From Salticus scenicus (taxonomy: Eukaryota > Arthropoda > Arachnida > Araneae > Salticidae), in the NCBI GenBank assembly GCA_963930645.1, contig OZ005661.1, positions 200,597,120 through 200,661,119 on the forward strand: DNA of 64,000 nt. Reading direction: 5' to 3'. This document shows, piece after piece, positions 1 to 11,524 of the stretch (the first letter of the stretch is position 1; every line of letters starts with the position of its first letter). Below the pieces are notes generated by a model, which worked only from the letters and a program-made list of their open reading frames with translations, made no database searches and was not told the DNA's origin. The translations under genes were made by a program, and so were the position numbers.

Positions 1-200
1 GCACTTAATTTGTCCTGGGAAATTTATGAGAGCTCCTGTCACAAAGTTTGGTGCTTGGATTGTTTATATGTGTCTGACCCCTGAAGTAACGGGATTTATT
101 GAAATCCCCCTTTTCCCCTGGGAGTCAAGAAGCGAAAAAACGTTTGTAAGTATAACCCGGTCCCAAATTACTTCACAGTTCCTCCAGAAGAGTCTCTCCT
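1..200. repeat. Helitron-like interior fragment
   Basis: The sequence here, containing the word aaagtttggtgcttgg and a run toward aaatccccctttt, resembles positions 63025-63190 inside the Helitron at 61510-63467. No Helitron end is visible, so this is at most a truncated copy cut by the window edge. Judged by eye. Confidence 0.35.
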
Positions 201-235
201 CCTCTATGGATAAGAGTGAACTCCAGAAATCCAAT

Positions 236-271
<36 letters not shown>

Positions 272-280
272 TCGTAAAAA

Positions 281-1028
281 ATTACGCCATCACAATGAAA
301 GTACTAAAATGATCCGCTGCTCGCGACAATTGATGCTTCAAGTAGGATAGGTTCAAGTATTCGACTTCGATTAATCGTCGAAAATAGTGTGATTAGGATA
401 ATGTTAAGACTGAACCTTTCAAAGAAAAAAAAATTACGCCATCACAATGAAAGTACTAAAATGATCCGCTTCTCGTGACAAATGTTTCTTTCAAGTAGGG
501 CGGATTCAAGTATTCGACTTTGATTAATCGTCAAAAATAGTGTGATTAGGATAATGTTAAGACCGAACCTTTGAAAGAAAAATTACGCCATCACAATGAA
601 AGTACTAAAATGATCCGCTTCTCGTGACAATTGTTCCTTCCAAGTAGGACGGGTTCAAGTATTCGACTTCGATTAATCGTCGAAAATAGTGTGATTAGGA
701 TAATGTTAAGACTGAACCTTTGAAAGAAAAATTACGTCATCACAATGAAAGTACTAAAATGATCCGCTTCTCGTGACAAATGTTCCTTCCAAGTAGTACG
801 GGTTCAAGTGTTCGACTTCGATTAACCGTCGAAAATAGTGTGATTAGGATAATGTTAAGACTGAACCTTTGAAAGAAAAATTACGCCATCACAATGAAAG
901 CACTAAAATGATCCGCTTCTCGTGGCAAAAGCTCTTTTCAAGTAGGATGGGTTCAAGTGTTCGACATCGATTAATCGTCGAAAATAAAGTGATTAGGATA
1001 ATGTTAAGACTGAACCTTTGAAAGAAAA
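281..1028. repeat. 149-bp tandem repeat, five units
   Basis: Five head-to-tail units begin with attacgycatcacaatgaaa at about 281, 433, 582, 731 and 880. The spacing is 152 then 149, 149 and 149 bp. Each unit ends with gactgaacctttgaaagaaa. Units differ by scattered substitutions. The array follows a 30-bp T run (about 241-270) and stops sharply near 1028. No unit contains a convincing ORF. It is satellite-like and lies about 1 kb upstream of the broken receptor gene. Confidence 0.92.
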
Positions 1029-1970
1029 ATTATAAACATCCATTTAGATTAGATCGCATTTAGTTATTTTTGAAAAATATTTATTTATACTCCTTTTACA
1101 CCGTACAAGAAAGTAAAATTAGATAAAAGGCTGATGAATACAACGCAATCTAGTACAAAAAGTTGAACAAAATGTCAACAATTCATCGCTGAAGTAGTTG
1201 AAGAAAACCAACAGGACAACGAAATAACGAAAGAAGTTCATATCCTCAGGTTCAAATGGTATTCAACACTAAATGTTTGAAGACTTTTGGAAAAGTACTT
1301 ACAACAGCGAAGGCTCGCTTTCTTCTTTTACTTTTTCAGTAGCTTAAATCGTCTGAATTCTAGTGTATGTATCGCTTTGAAACAAAAGAAGCAAGTCATT
1401 CCCTTTTTTCTTACAACAGTACGGATCCCACTGGCATACAAAACATGTGCATAGAGGTCTGTATCACACAATTTTTGCTGTCATTCTTTTAAAAAGCTAT
1501 TGTTATTTTTTTCTGATTTAATCGCAAAATCATTAATGACTTCGAAAAAAGGAAGAACCATTGCATAGCAAATCTTTAAAACTGAACTTTTAATTTAAAT
1601 TATTTATCAAATAAAAACCAGAAACAGATTAATTCTATTAAATAATAGGAAAGCATTCGTAATAAAATAATTTTAGTTTCGTTTTATGATATTGCATAAT
1701 AATACACTTAGAATATTCTAGTTTTTTTTAAATGCTAAAAATTTGTTATTTTTGTTTTCTAAGCACAAATAAACAACTGTTTTCTTGATATGCATTGTAG
1801 AACTCGATCCAATAAGTGTTCAAATAATATTCCCCAGATGTAAGGATTACGCAACGTAGTATTCCAAAAAATGTGAAAATTAAACAGTAAAAAATGCAAC
1901 AATAAAATAATCTATTTTCAAGAGAATATTAGTTTTTGTGTTGCTCGCAATACGTTTTTATCAATAGTCA
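1029..1970. other. Non-coding AT-rich interval
   Basis: I see no ORF, RNA gene or clear repeat here. About the last 35 bases before the receptor ATG at 1971 resemble the bases just upstream of the paralog's ATG at 19855 (both contain tgtgttg followed by a T-rich run). This may be shared 5' untranslated or promoter sequence. Confidence 0.5.
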
Positions 1971-2259
1971 ATGGATTCCGAAAAGCAGGTAATTATTGGG
2001 TATAAGGGTGCTTGGAATATTTTATCAACAGATATTGACAGGATAAGCTATTACCTGTTGAATGCAAGTCATTTCGAGGGTCGAATAGCGTATACGCTTG
2101 GAGAATATCTTACTACATTTTCGAAAACATTCACTGACGTTGAATTTAATTTCATTTCTACATCAAATAATCTTCTGCCCGATGGTACATTAACGGGATT
2201 AGTTAAATACGTAAATCATTCGATTACGGATATTGCTGTTCAAGTCCTTACTATAAATG

Positions 2260-3209
2260 ATAAAATCTTTTTGTAAAAAAATAGAACCGACTCCAAAAAG
2301 GAACTACTATTCAAACAAATAAAAATGAAAGAAAATTGGCAGAAAATGGAACTGTAAATTGCGCCTAAAAGTATAAAATAATTTCCTTCGCCAAACAACC
2401 TATAACACTACAATTAATCATAACTTTTGAAGTCGGTGCAAAATTAAATAAAATTAAATTAGTTTTTAAAGGTTTGTCTTTAGACCGGTAGCAACAAATG
2501 CTATTGTTTCGACTGATCCATTTTCATGTTTCCTTTATTATTTTATCACTGTATACAATTGGTCCATTAGTAGCATCTACAAAGAACAGTGAACATTCTT
2601 CACAATGCGGTATTTATGTTTCTACGAAGTTAGAGTTTCCTTTGCAAATTTGGTATAAGTTTGATGGCTTTTGGATTTGAGGATCAAAACGTAAGGCAAA
2701 AATATACACGCAAGATGTATACTTTCATAATATATATTGTACGATGTGTTGTTTGATATTTTTGATTTATCTCTTGATATACCTTATGAAAATAATCATG
2801 ATATCCCAAAGAAATTAAATATGTTTGCCAGATAATTGTGCGATTTTTCTTTCACCAAGGACGTCAGATACCAGCATCTTCTCCAACTTTTGCTGCTTAC
2901 GAAATCTTATTTGTTTTCTTGAATCAAATTAGTTCTCGGTTGCGTTTTGCAGGTAACAGTGTCAGATATGTATTTTGAATGGGATTTGATTTTTGTATTG
3001 AACAAAGGTATCAATTTTTATTTAATTTTGCGCCGACTTCAAAAGTTATGATTAATTGTAGTGTTATAGGTTGTTTGGCGAAGGAAATTATTTTATACTT
3101 TTAGGCGCAATTTACAGTTCCATTTTCTGCCAATTTTCTTCCATTTTTATTTGTTTGAATAGTAGTTCCTTTTTGGAGTCGGTTCTATTTTTTTACAAAA
3201 AGATTTTAT
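2260..3209. mobile_element. Fold-back element with 194-bp inverted arms
   Basis: The left arm (about 2260-2453) and right arm (about 3015-3209) are near-perfect reverse complements that begin ataaaatctttttg and include aaccgactcc. I noticed only about two differences between arms. The roughly 560-bp loop holds no recognisable transposase; a 60-codon ORF at 2498 is not recognised. The element interrupts the receptor ORF right after its homology with the paralog ends. Its class is not determined; it could be a long-arm MITE or part of a larger composite insert reaching 4784. Confidence 0.8.
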
Positions 3210-4784
3210 TTTTCTCTTTTCAGTGAAAACTTATTTATATAGCAGAGCATCAGAAGACGTTCGACGGATGTTTCACAAATCATAAGTTCCAAGAAAAGTG
3301 ACATTACTCAAAAAAATGGTTTATGTCACTGAAAAATACATGAAATGCACCTAATGTGAAAAAAAAAAGTTACATCTCCATCTAGAAAGTTATCCACTCG
3401 AGAGACAGTTGTGCCAGTTTTATTATAGTCAAGTTATTTTTAAGTTGATTTTTTTCAAATGCTGCATTTTTAAGTTGTGTTACTTTTCTTGCCTTTATCG
3501 GATATGAGCAAAAAACTATCTATTGAATGAACATACGTTAAATTAAAAAGTCTTTAGAAATGTAAAGGACGGATACGCTGTATTCGTAACCGAAAAATCT
3601 GTTAGGCATATATATCGTACTTTACATTGAATACGTTTCACCCGCTGCGCTGGAAATTGAGCAGCGTAAAGTTCAAATAAAGAGCAAAATATGCATTGCA
3701 GCTGACGGACAGAAGTTTCAACATCGACACTTACATACTGCTTTTACCATTGTAGCTGCATGCGTTCAGCAGTTAGGGTGAGAACAGATTTTCGTGAGTA
3801 TTCTGTAATTTGTTTATATCTTAATGAAATCATAATGAAACCTATTTCAGGCCAAGATCATTACGGCAACAAAAATTATTAAAATTGAATCATCTCTTAC
3901 AAAGTTATAAGCTAAAATATTTCAACAACAACAACGAGAAACATGGTTTGCTTTGAGAACCTCTTCCTTTCTGAAGTCGGTTTAAAACGTCTATGCGTTA
4001 ATCGAGATAGGAGCGCTAATTCCGCTGTTTTTCACCAGATGGTGCTTTATTTTCTTTAGATTGTAAAGAAGTTATAATGGGGCCTACTTCAGACCAAGAT
4101 CTCTACAACAAAACAAAAAGTATCAATTAACCGTATTTTGAACTATATAGCGTATGTCTCAGCAGCTACGCTACAACGTGAGCAATGTAACTCAAGTATG
4201 TATAGTCTAAAAAATTGCGAACAAAAAAATGCACGTTTTTAGCCTTGTATTTTTAGCGTCAATGTCAAAACTATCTTTTCGTACTAAATCGATGATGCTC
4301 TGCAATTTTATAATTCACTTTTTCCCCCTGTCTTGAACCGTTTCCGAGATAGGAACTTTAGTATGAATATCTAAACTATCTTTTTGTACTAAATCGGTGA
4401 TACCCTTCAGCTTTGTAATTCTTTTTTTCTGTAGAACCGTTTTCGAGATAGGAACACTAACTCCGCTATTTTCCACCAGGTGGCGCTGCAAGCGGTTTAA
4501 CCTTGTACAGCATGGCCACTTTGCTATACTTACATACCATTTTTATCACTATAGCTGCAGTCGTTTAGCAGTTAAAAGAGTTGGGACTGATTTTTTGGGC
4601 ACCCTGTATTTTCTTTAGATCGTAAAGATATTACAATGGGACCTATTGTAGACCAAGACCTTTTCAACAAACAAAAAGTATCAAAATCGGAGCATCCGTT
4701 CAGAAGTTATGAGCTAACAAACATAAAAAAAACATACGGTTTGAATTGAGAACCTTCCTTCTTTTCTTGAAGTCGGTTAAAAAA
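3210..4784. mobile_element. Rest of composite insertion in IR gene
   Basis: This non-coding sequence lies between the fold-back element and the resumption of receptor homology at 4785. It contains diverged internal repeats, for example gcagttagggtgagaac near 3771 against gcagttaaaagagttgg near 4569, and gaccaagatctctacaac near 4092 against gaccaagaccttttcaac near 4651. Its right end, ttcttgaagtcggttaa, is an approximate reverse complement of aaccgactccaaaaaggaa at the left end of the fold-back element. The whole 2260-4784 block could therefore be one element with imperfect inverted ends or two nested ones. Confidence 0.55.
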
Positions 4785-5755
4785 GCCTCAAAGTTTGTCG
4801 ATTTTGCTTATCCATTCAAACTTTATCCTACCACATTCATTACTGATAAACCAGAATACGAACCCTTGATGTTCGGTATTCTTAAGACTTTTTCACTGCA
4901 ACTTTGGATCGCTATCCTGCTGGCATTCGTTGCGATGTTCCTGGTGTATTACGCCACGCTGAGGTGGAAATATTCACTGGACAAAATTCTGCTTCACGTC
5001 CTAGCAGTTCTTTTAAGACAGAGTTCTGTTCTCAGAATTTCATCGACAGTAGAGAAATTATCGGTGTATTATTGGGTGGTATGGGCGATGTTTCTCTGCC
5101 TCGCATATGATTCTGTATTTTTGTCTTTCCTCGCGATTCCGCCCGTCACCCCCATTAAAGATGTGCCACAGTTGGCGCAAGCTGTAAAAAGTGGTAAGTA
5201 TCACTGTATATCTATACCATACTCTGGACTCGAAAAAGGCCTGCTAAGATCAGAAGATGAAAATTTAAAAATAATCGGAAATGATATCCAAAATAATAAC
5301 TTAAGTAAAGGAAGTATTCTTATAGACTTTTTTTATGGAAAGAACAGAAAGGAAAACCTCATTTTAGTGTTGGATTCTGGCATTATTGATACTGTTGCAG
5401 GAATAAAATATGTTTCGGAAGACCGTTTTCTTGAAGACATGGCGGCCATGTTCATACGAAAAGACTTCTGTTGCAAGAAAGTGATCGATACTTTTGTTCA
5501 CAGACTGATGGCTTCGGGTCTGTACTTCAAATATGAAAGTGATGCTTTTTTTTTTTAAGAGGATTAATACTCTTACTGAATCATCCGGAAGAAAATTCAA
5601 TTTTAAGAAGACTTACTCTCACAGATGTTGCGCCCGCATTTTTATTCCTGATAGCGGGTTATTTACTATCATTTACGGTTCTTGTCGGAGAAGTAGCAAT
5701 GAATCATTGGCAGAAAGTGATCTGCATGAAAAAGAACAAAAAAGAATGCAGTTAA

Positions 5756-6603
5756 AAATTATCTTGTTTGACGTGGTATCTTTTGCATTCGTTTTATAAA
5801 CTGTTATTTTTAAAATTCTATTGACCTGACAGATCTATTCTTACTTACAATCCTCGCTGAACGAGATCAATTTTGCTAAGAATTTCCTCCTTTGTGTTAA
5901 ATAACTAACAAGTAAATTTCAATTAAAACAAGAAAGGGTTTGGAATGTTTTAATGTGTGATTAGTTTTTAAACTAATTAAATAAGTTATAATCATGCAAA
6001 AATTTATTTGTGTACATTTGTTACTCGCTTCATGAAAAATGTTTTTAGTGTGTTTATTAAATTTAAGTTATTTTGCAAAAATTCGTGACTCGTTATCCTT
6101 TTTAATGTATGTTTTCTTTATTAATGTTCAACAGAAGTATGACTTTGTAACAATTTTTAGAAAATATTAACAGATCTATTGTATGCACATTATTTAACTA
6201 TTTCAATTTGCGATTCAAAAATGAATAATTTTTCTTTTTGATTGCGCATTCAGAAAATACGAAAATATATTTAAAAAAAAAAAAAACGTCCAACTGCGAT
6301 CAACAAAGATATAATTGATAATAAAGTAAAAATAATGAAACAAATTCTATTGTATTTTTCTCACATGCTTTCGTGTCTTAATATGGTGCATCTGTTTGTT
6401 CAAAAATATAAATACTTCGGTTGATGGTTTTAAATAACGAAGGTTGAAGCCTTTAAAATAATTGAAAATTTTTGCTTGCTGATATCGATATACAAGTGAA
6501 AGTCTCCATAATCTAATAGATCTAAAGATCAACAGCCTCAACGTCCCATTTGCATTAGTCACTAACAAGCAGATCATTTTTATTTATTGCATATCATTTA
6601 AAA

Positions 6604-6638
<35 letters not shown>

Positions 6639-7977
6639 ATACTAGATTTGATTAACTAGCTACATAATCAGATACATTTCAGAAATAGGAGGGATGCTCC
6701 CATCAAACCCCGTTGTAAGCATTTGTCTATATCTATCTGCATATGTGTATACATAAATTTCTTTGTAATTCATAAATACTTATACCACAATGTTCATACA
6801 CATACCACAATGCTCATACCACAAATGATTGCATAACGTATTGGAATTCTTTTGTGTAGCTCTGTAAACTAATTTATAATTCTGCGTCAACCATTTACTA
6901 CATTAAACATGAAGAAAGTTTTACACATTTTGTCTGCAAATATCTAATTTTATTTCTATATAATTTGTATATTAAAATAAAAAGTTTTGGTTTAAAACTT
7001 CTTCTCTCTGTATGGGTGTTCCTTTATATTGTTGCTTTTTGGATTAGAACTTCGTTGTATTTTTGTAGTTTTCTGGATTTATCAGTCGTAATGCAAATTT
7101 ATCCAGTAATTCTTTTCTGCTACATTATATGCATGTTTTTCCTGCTTTTCGCCAAACTATTGTCAAACTATGGTGCACAACCCACCGTTTATTTACGTAG
7201 CCTGGTTTCTGAAACATATACACATACACACGTTTTTTCTCTAGTAAATTAATTGATACTGCATTTGCTCATATATGGAGATATGGTATTATATTTTTCG
7301 CATTTATCAAATTCTTTTACATGAAGTTAATACATAATAAAAATAATAATTGTAATTTTAAAAATACAATTTGCTTTCTTTTCCTTTATTTGCTTTAACT
7401 TGATAGAATTTGTCTTGTATACACTTTGTAACATGTCTTTGACTTTACACAAAAGTTATCATTCAATATTTATAAATTTTTATTGTAGTAGTAAAATGCT
7501 TCCCCATGCTTGTTATATATTCATTTCTTTATTTATAGGTAAAATAAAATATGTTTATGTCAATATAATTAAAGCACTGGTTCTAGATACTTAAAGTCCA
7601 TTTTTTTCCCAAATAAATAAGTATGATTCTGTAATAATGGAGTATTTTATGCGGATAACACCATCTTAAAAAACAAACACAATTAATTATTTTTGAAACA
7701 CTTTATTAGACTTCACAATGTTTTTGTACACACACAAGAATTATTTACATTTCACATTAATGTTGAATGTTTTTGTTTAGTATACGCAGGGTGGTTGAGA
7801 AATTTACATGGAAGTTAAGAACACGACAACTAGTAAGAATCATATAAAACATATTACTGCATGCACAATCCAGACACACAAGAGGGCGTTAAATCTGCTT
7901 AGGGATGCTGGCTAATATGAAGCGACGACAAGTATAGTTTTGGTGCATGAGCGCAAACAAGAATAAATCGTAAACTC
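5756..7977. other. AT-rich intergenic interval
   Basis: No gene is supported. Several short hydrophobic ORFs (for example near 6965 and 7400) are what T-rich DNA yields by chance. A (TA)n microsatellite lies at about 6607-6634. Confidence 0.5.
6607..6634. repeat. (TA)n microsatellite
   Basis: About fourteen uninterrupted TA dinucleotides. A second (TA)n tract lies at about 9957-9984. Confidence 0.9.
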
Positions 7978-7980
7978 TAA

Positions 7981-8389
7981 GGCCCACCACACACTGAAGA
8001 GACATAAGACTATGTTTGATGCGACATGCGACACACGCATGTTCTAAACAGTTTTCAGGAGATGAAGTTGTATTTAGAGCATGCGCGTGTCGCATGTCGC
8101 TTCAAACTTTGTCTCGGCCCACCAGCGGCCGAGCGGTTCTGCGCTCAAAGCTGGTAGATGGGAGGTGCCGGGTTCGATCCCAGGTCGCGCTCATCGACCT
8201 AGCCGTTCGGAGTTTTCCGTGGTTTCCTCCGAAACTCGCGTAAATACGGGCTAGGACCCCTTAGAAAGACCCCCACGGAGGGCATTCCCCCCCTTGGCAT
8301 AGGACACATCAGGAGTCAATCGGCCTTAAATCCTACAACCAACCAACCAATCAAACTTTGTCTCATGTCTCGTCAGTGTACGGCGGGCC
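7981..8389. mobile_element. Harbinger-like MITE, split by a SINE
   Basis: The arm at 7981-8048 (ggcccaccacacactgaaga) is the imperfect reverse complement of about 8078-8115 continued at 8365-8389, with only about 30 bp between arms. Removing the SINE and its duplicated target leaves about 160 bp, almost all stem. TAA flanks both ends (7978-7980 and 8390-8392). A 3-bp TWA target duplication with GG-starting termini is the pattern of PIF/Harbinger (Tourist-like) MITEs. The family assignment rests on these ends only. Confidence 0.8.
8116..8350 (+). mobile_element. tRNA-derived SINE, full length with target duplication
   Basis: The 5' part is tRNA-like. An A-box-like stretch, ggccgagcggtt, lies near 8127-8138, and a B box, gggttcgatccc, at 8170-8181; these are the internal pol III promoter elements. 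A tRNA-unrelated body follows, with gcgtaaatacgggctagg, and a 3' tail of repeated CCAA. The unit is flanked by an identical 14-bp duplication, tcaaactttgtctc, at 8102-8115 and 8351-8364. That is the mark of LINE-mediated insertion, here into the 3' arm of the MITE. Related copies lie at 14743 and 54366. Confidence 0.93.
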
Positions 8390-8958
8390 TAATAGAGAAG
8401 TGGTGTATATGCATCTCGTTCACGGGGCAACTAATTTCAGTAGAACAGCTACTATGAAACTAAAGCTATCGGTCTCTGCTTGCTGCCCTCGACAGTGAAC
8501 GGAGACAATGAACGGTCATTATTTTGCTAAAGTCCTTGATGGTACTGCTAAATGACGTACCGCTCCATATACACAAATACTGTATTACTATTGATTAAAT
8601 CAAAATAAAAATGTAAATAAAAATCCCTTTTAGTTCAGCTGTGTTTGAGTGTAACTGAATAGCAATTTATTCTATCGAATACAAATTTTTGAATTTACAC
8701 GATACTTGTGTGGAGTTTTCTTATATGTTGCGCAAAACATTTGGCTATAAAATCATCCAAATGAAATTTCGCTAAAGTTTGCGCGTGCGTAGTTAAAAAT
8801 TATTTACTAAAATGTTCATATCTTATTAGATGCTTAAAATTTTTGCATTCTGTTTTCAGTATGTTGTGTCTAATGTAGTATGCCAAGTTCTGAAAATAGT
8901 TTAGGAATAGGTTTAATATCTTGCTTGTTATAACTAAAAAAAATAGCAATCTATTTTT

Positions 8959-8993
<35 letters not shown>

Positions 8994-9360
8994 ATTCATT
9001 TCATTTTCATGAATATATGTAGTAATATGATAAAAAAATATACAAGCAAAAACAAAGAACCTCATAATCGCATGATGTGGTCATATCGCATTTCAAACAT
9101 TACTTTTTACAGGATAATTCCAAACATTTTCCTTTTTGTTTGAATTTTCGTTGGTTCCCCTTTTATTTTCGGAGCAAAACTTTGACTGAAATATATGAGG
9201 CATAACATGTCTTCACACTCCTAAAGTTTCAAGATTCACCAACATCTATACCGTCATATCATATGTATACATTTTCAGCTCGATCGAATAAAGCTTGCAA
9301 TCTTTAAATATTTCCAACCTTAAAAAAAAAAAAAAAAAAAAAAATTCAAAAGATGAAAAA
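8390..9360. other. Non-coding interval with dispersed-repeat copy
   Basis: About 8540-8900 matches 46290-46760 by eye. The piece at 8690-8890 is the reverse complement of 46290-46480 (shared word gcgcaaacttta on the opposite strand), and 8560-8640 resembles 46660-46740 in direct orientation. A poly-T run lies at about 8960-8988 and a poly-A run near 9323-9344. No gene is seen. Confidence 0.55.
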
Positions 9361-9549
9361 TACCGTAATTTCTGGTAGATAACCCGCAGATAAGATGTGT
9401 CATTTCTCCACCAGAAATTTTATTTAATAGAGAAATCTATACATTTTCGAAGGAAGAGCTCGTTCAAATATAAATTTATTTATCAATTGAAATTTCTGGT
9501 GCAAAACTGGATTATATAACCTGCGTAGTATCTACCAGAAATTACGGTA
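9361..9549. mobile_element. Tc1/mariner-type MITE, 189 bp
   Basis: The ends are perfect 21-bp inverted repeats: taccgtaatttctggtagat at 9361 and its reverse complement ending at 9549. The terminal TA on each side fits a TA target duplication. There is no internal ORF. Confidence 0.85.
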
Positions 9550-9950
9550 CTAAAATAAAATAATCATGATACATAGATCAAGTTATATCAGCAAACAAAC
9601 TGGATCACGGCTTCGTCACAAATAGATGTCTTCATCAGCCGGTCATAAATGCACAATTCACGTCAGAGGGGATAACTACATCATAAGCTGTATCAGGATA
9701 ACTTCTGGAATTTGGCGATAACCTTGAGTAGTCATGAATTTTTGTAGAGTTTCAAGAAAGGAAAATTAAAAAAAAAACAGCTGGATCGTCATAAGATCAG
9801 TGAGATCAGAAAGAATATCAAGCTTTATTTATGTAACGGATTTTAAATGGAATACAGTTTATGTAAGTAGGTTTAAATAATTTTCTCATAGATAAATTTC
9901 ATGTAATAGTTTGTATAAATTATGTAAAATTTATACAATATTCTCGCTTG

Positions 9951-9989
<39 letters not shown>

Positions 9990-10378
9990 TTGTATTAAAG
10001 CATAGAATCACTTTCCAAAATAATGAAGGATCATGTTGGATGAATCATGAGATATTGATCATCAGATGCATCAATTTCTCCATTGTCGCAGTTTTCTATC
10101 TTTTTAGTATTCTTTTACTTCTCAGTCTTATGTAACCTCATTTCTGATAATTCAACAGGAGTATCTTTTTCCGAAAATCCTTTGGAACATTCTTCACACA
10201 CATATATATATTTTTATCTTCTGTATATAAGTGAAGATGATTTTTCAGATCTATTCATTTCTCAAAACCGGAGGGTAATTGAATACATTCGTCCCCACTT
10301 AATCGGGCTGTGAGGTTAAAGTGGACATCATCACTATCTTAACCTCAATAAACTAAGTATAAGTAACCAATAAATTAA
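9550..10378. other. Non-coding interval, possible Penelope tail
   Basis: The minus strand around 9600-9760 has ctgatgaagacatc at 9638 downward, in a context like Penelope-element 3' ends. The match is weak and the hammerhead core degenerate. A (TA)n tract lies at 9957-9984. A 76-codon ORF at 10083 has a hydrophobic start but no other support. Confidence 0.3.
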
Positions 10379-10904
10379 TGAGCACGAGACAATTGATTAA
10401 AATAAAAATAAGAGTTTATTCAATCTTGAACTGGGTGGATTTACCTCAATCAAACTGACTAAAGAACTTTAGAAAATATACATAAGAAATACTTTAGATA
10501 ATTTTAAATATCTCATCACAGAAGACATCAGAAGATTAGCGACGGGTGCACTCTTTCCACTAGTTGATGGGAACTCCAAACTAACCCTTCCCAACCGGAT
10601 GGTTTTCTATTCACTTTATTTAACACTACCGCACTTCTACACACATCAAACTAATTAGCTCCAATAGCACTAGACCTTAACTATGCGACAATAACTTAAT
10701 TCAGCCACTGCCCCTAAAATATAGTGTATCTAGACATCAGAATGATCTACACTACACCAGAAAACACCACCACACTTTACGAAAGTAACCCTTATACTTC
10801 CTTCAATTAACATCCCGTTTCTTCACTTCAACCAAACTTTAAAGGCGCTTCAAATTCGCCTATACTTCTCAACCTACTACTTCCGTTGCAGCGCTATGCT
10901 GACA
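10379..10904 (-). repeat. LTR-like block, copy 1
   Basis: On the minus strand this begins TGTCAGCATAGCGCTGCAAC and ends GTCTCGTGCTCA, so it has TG...CA ends. Near its 3' end is an AATAAA-type signal followed by a T-rich stretch. A diverged second copy is at 11063-11524. No target duplication or coding sequence was found, so the LTR assignment is tentative. Confidence 0.45.
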
Positions 10905-11062
10905 CAAAACAATTGGTGACCTATTACAGTCTCAACCTCAAAGGGTAACAGATAATCGAATACCCCGCTTATAAGAATATAAAGTTTTCGAACCAATTTG
11001 TGAAGTCTGCGTGTTGTCTGACTCCATCTTAATTAATTAATAGATAACTAAATAAATAATAG

Positions 11063-11524
11063 AAGAGCACGAGACATGATACAAATAAAGCTTTTATTTG
11101 AACTTAAATCAGGGAGGATTTTTTTTTTCCCGAACTCAATCAAATAATTAAATAAACGAATAATTTAGAGAAACATAAATTGTTCTTCTCACCCAATAGA
11201 AATAGGAGAAACTCGAATAATACTGCTCTCAGTTGACTCGCTGAACTACGCCAAACGCTCGCTTAAAATTGTCGGCAGGTTTCCTTTTGTCCAGCAAATC
11301 TTTTACGCAAGTTCTACTCTATCTACACACCGTAATCTTTCACTATTCGTCAAATCAACAATCTCCACTATCTAATAACTTAACACTAGTATAAAGATCT
11401 ATCTTCATCAGCACCTTAACTCAACCGCCTCCAATTACTTCACTTACCAAAACTTCAAAACCTGCTCGTATCCATTTACACTCCACAACTTTTTTCCTCC
11501 GTTGCAGCTCTATGCTGACGCAAA
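11063..11524 (-). repeat. LTR-like block, copy 2
   Basis: This shares the ends agcacgagaca and gcagctctatgctgac with the block at 10379-10904, with a diverged interior. The two direct copies are separated by about 160 bp. They may be solo LTRs of one family, a tandem duplication, or LTRs of a deleted element. Confidence 0.45.

Larger units (their letters stand above)
1971..5755 (+). pseudogene. Ionotropic receptor (IR) gene, broken
   Basis: This is a divergent ionotropic glutamate receptor-like protein, homologous over its length to the intact gene at 19855-21090 (roughly 70% identical by eye). The first part, 1971-2259, encodes the start of the ligand-binding S1 lobe. An in-frame TAG two codons before the ATG fixes this start if the ORF is unspliced. 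Homology stops at 2259 and resumes exactly at 4785 with ASKFVDFAYPF, so about 2.5 kb has been inserted within what is one exon in the paralog. The second part has M1, a pore loop (LLAVLLRQSS), M3 (CLAYDSVFLSFLAIPP) and S2. An 11-T run at 5546-5556 then shifts the frame into TAA. The missing C-terminus, including M4, continues in another frame to 5755. The receptor would sit in the plasma membrane of chemosensory cells (family knowledge). With an insertion and a frameshift it is most likely dead. The insertion could only be tolerated if spliced out, and I found no phase-matched splice pair. Confidence 0.85.

Noticed and set aside
281..1028. CRISPR-like array
   Set aside because: Units are contiguous 149-bp repeats without spacers, in a eukaryotic context.
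2260..4784. The insertion in the broken receptor acting as an intron
   Set aside because: The nearest donor-like GTAAAA (2273) and the acceptor-like sites before 4785 have incompatible phases.
9600..9645. Minus-strand ctgatga...gacgaag, a possible fourth hammerhead
   Set aside because: The second core box reads GAAG rather than GAAA, stem II does not pair well and no stem I was found.
10083..10313. 76-codon ORF with a hydrophobic, signal-peptide-like start
   Set aside because: No conserved motif, splice context or paralog; T-rich DNA yields Phe/Leu/Ile-rich ORFs by chance.
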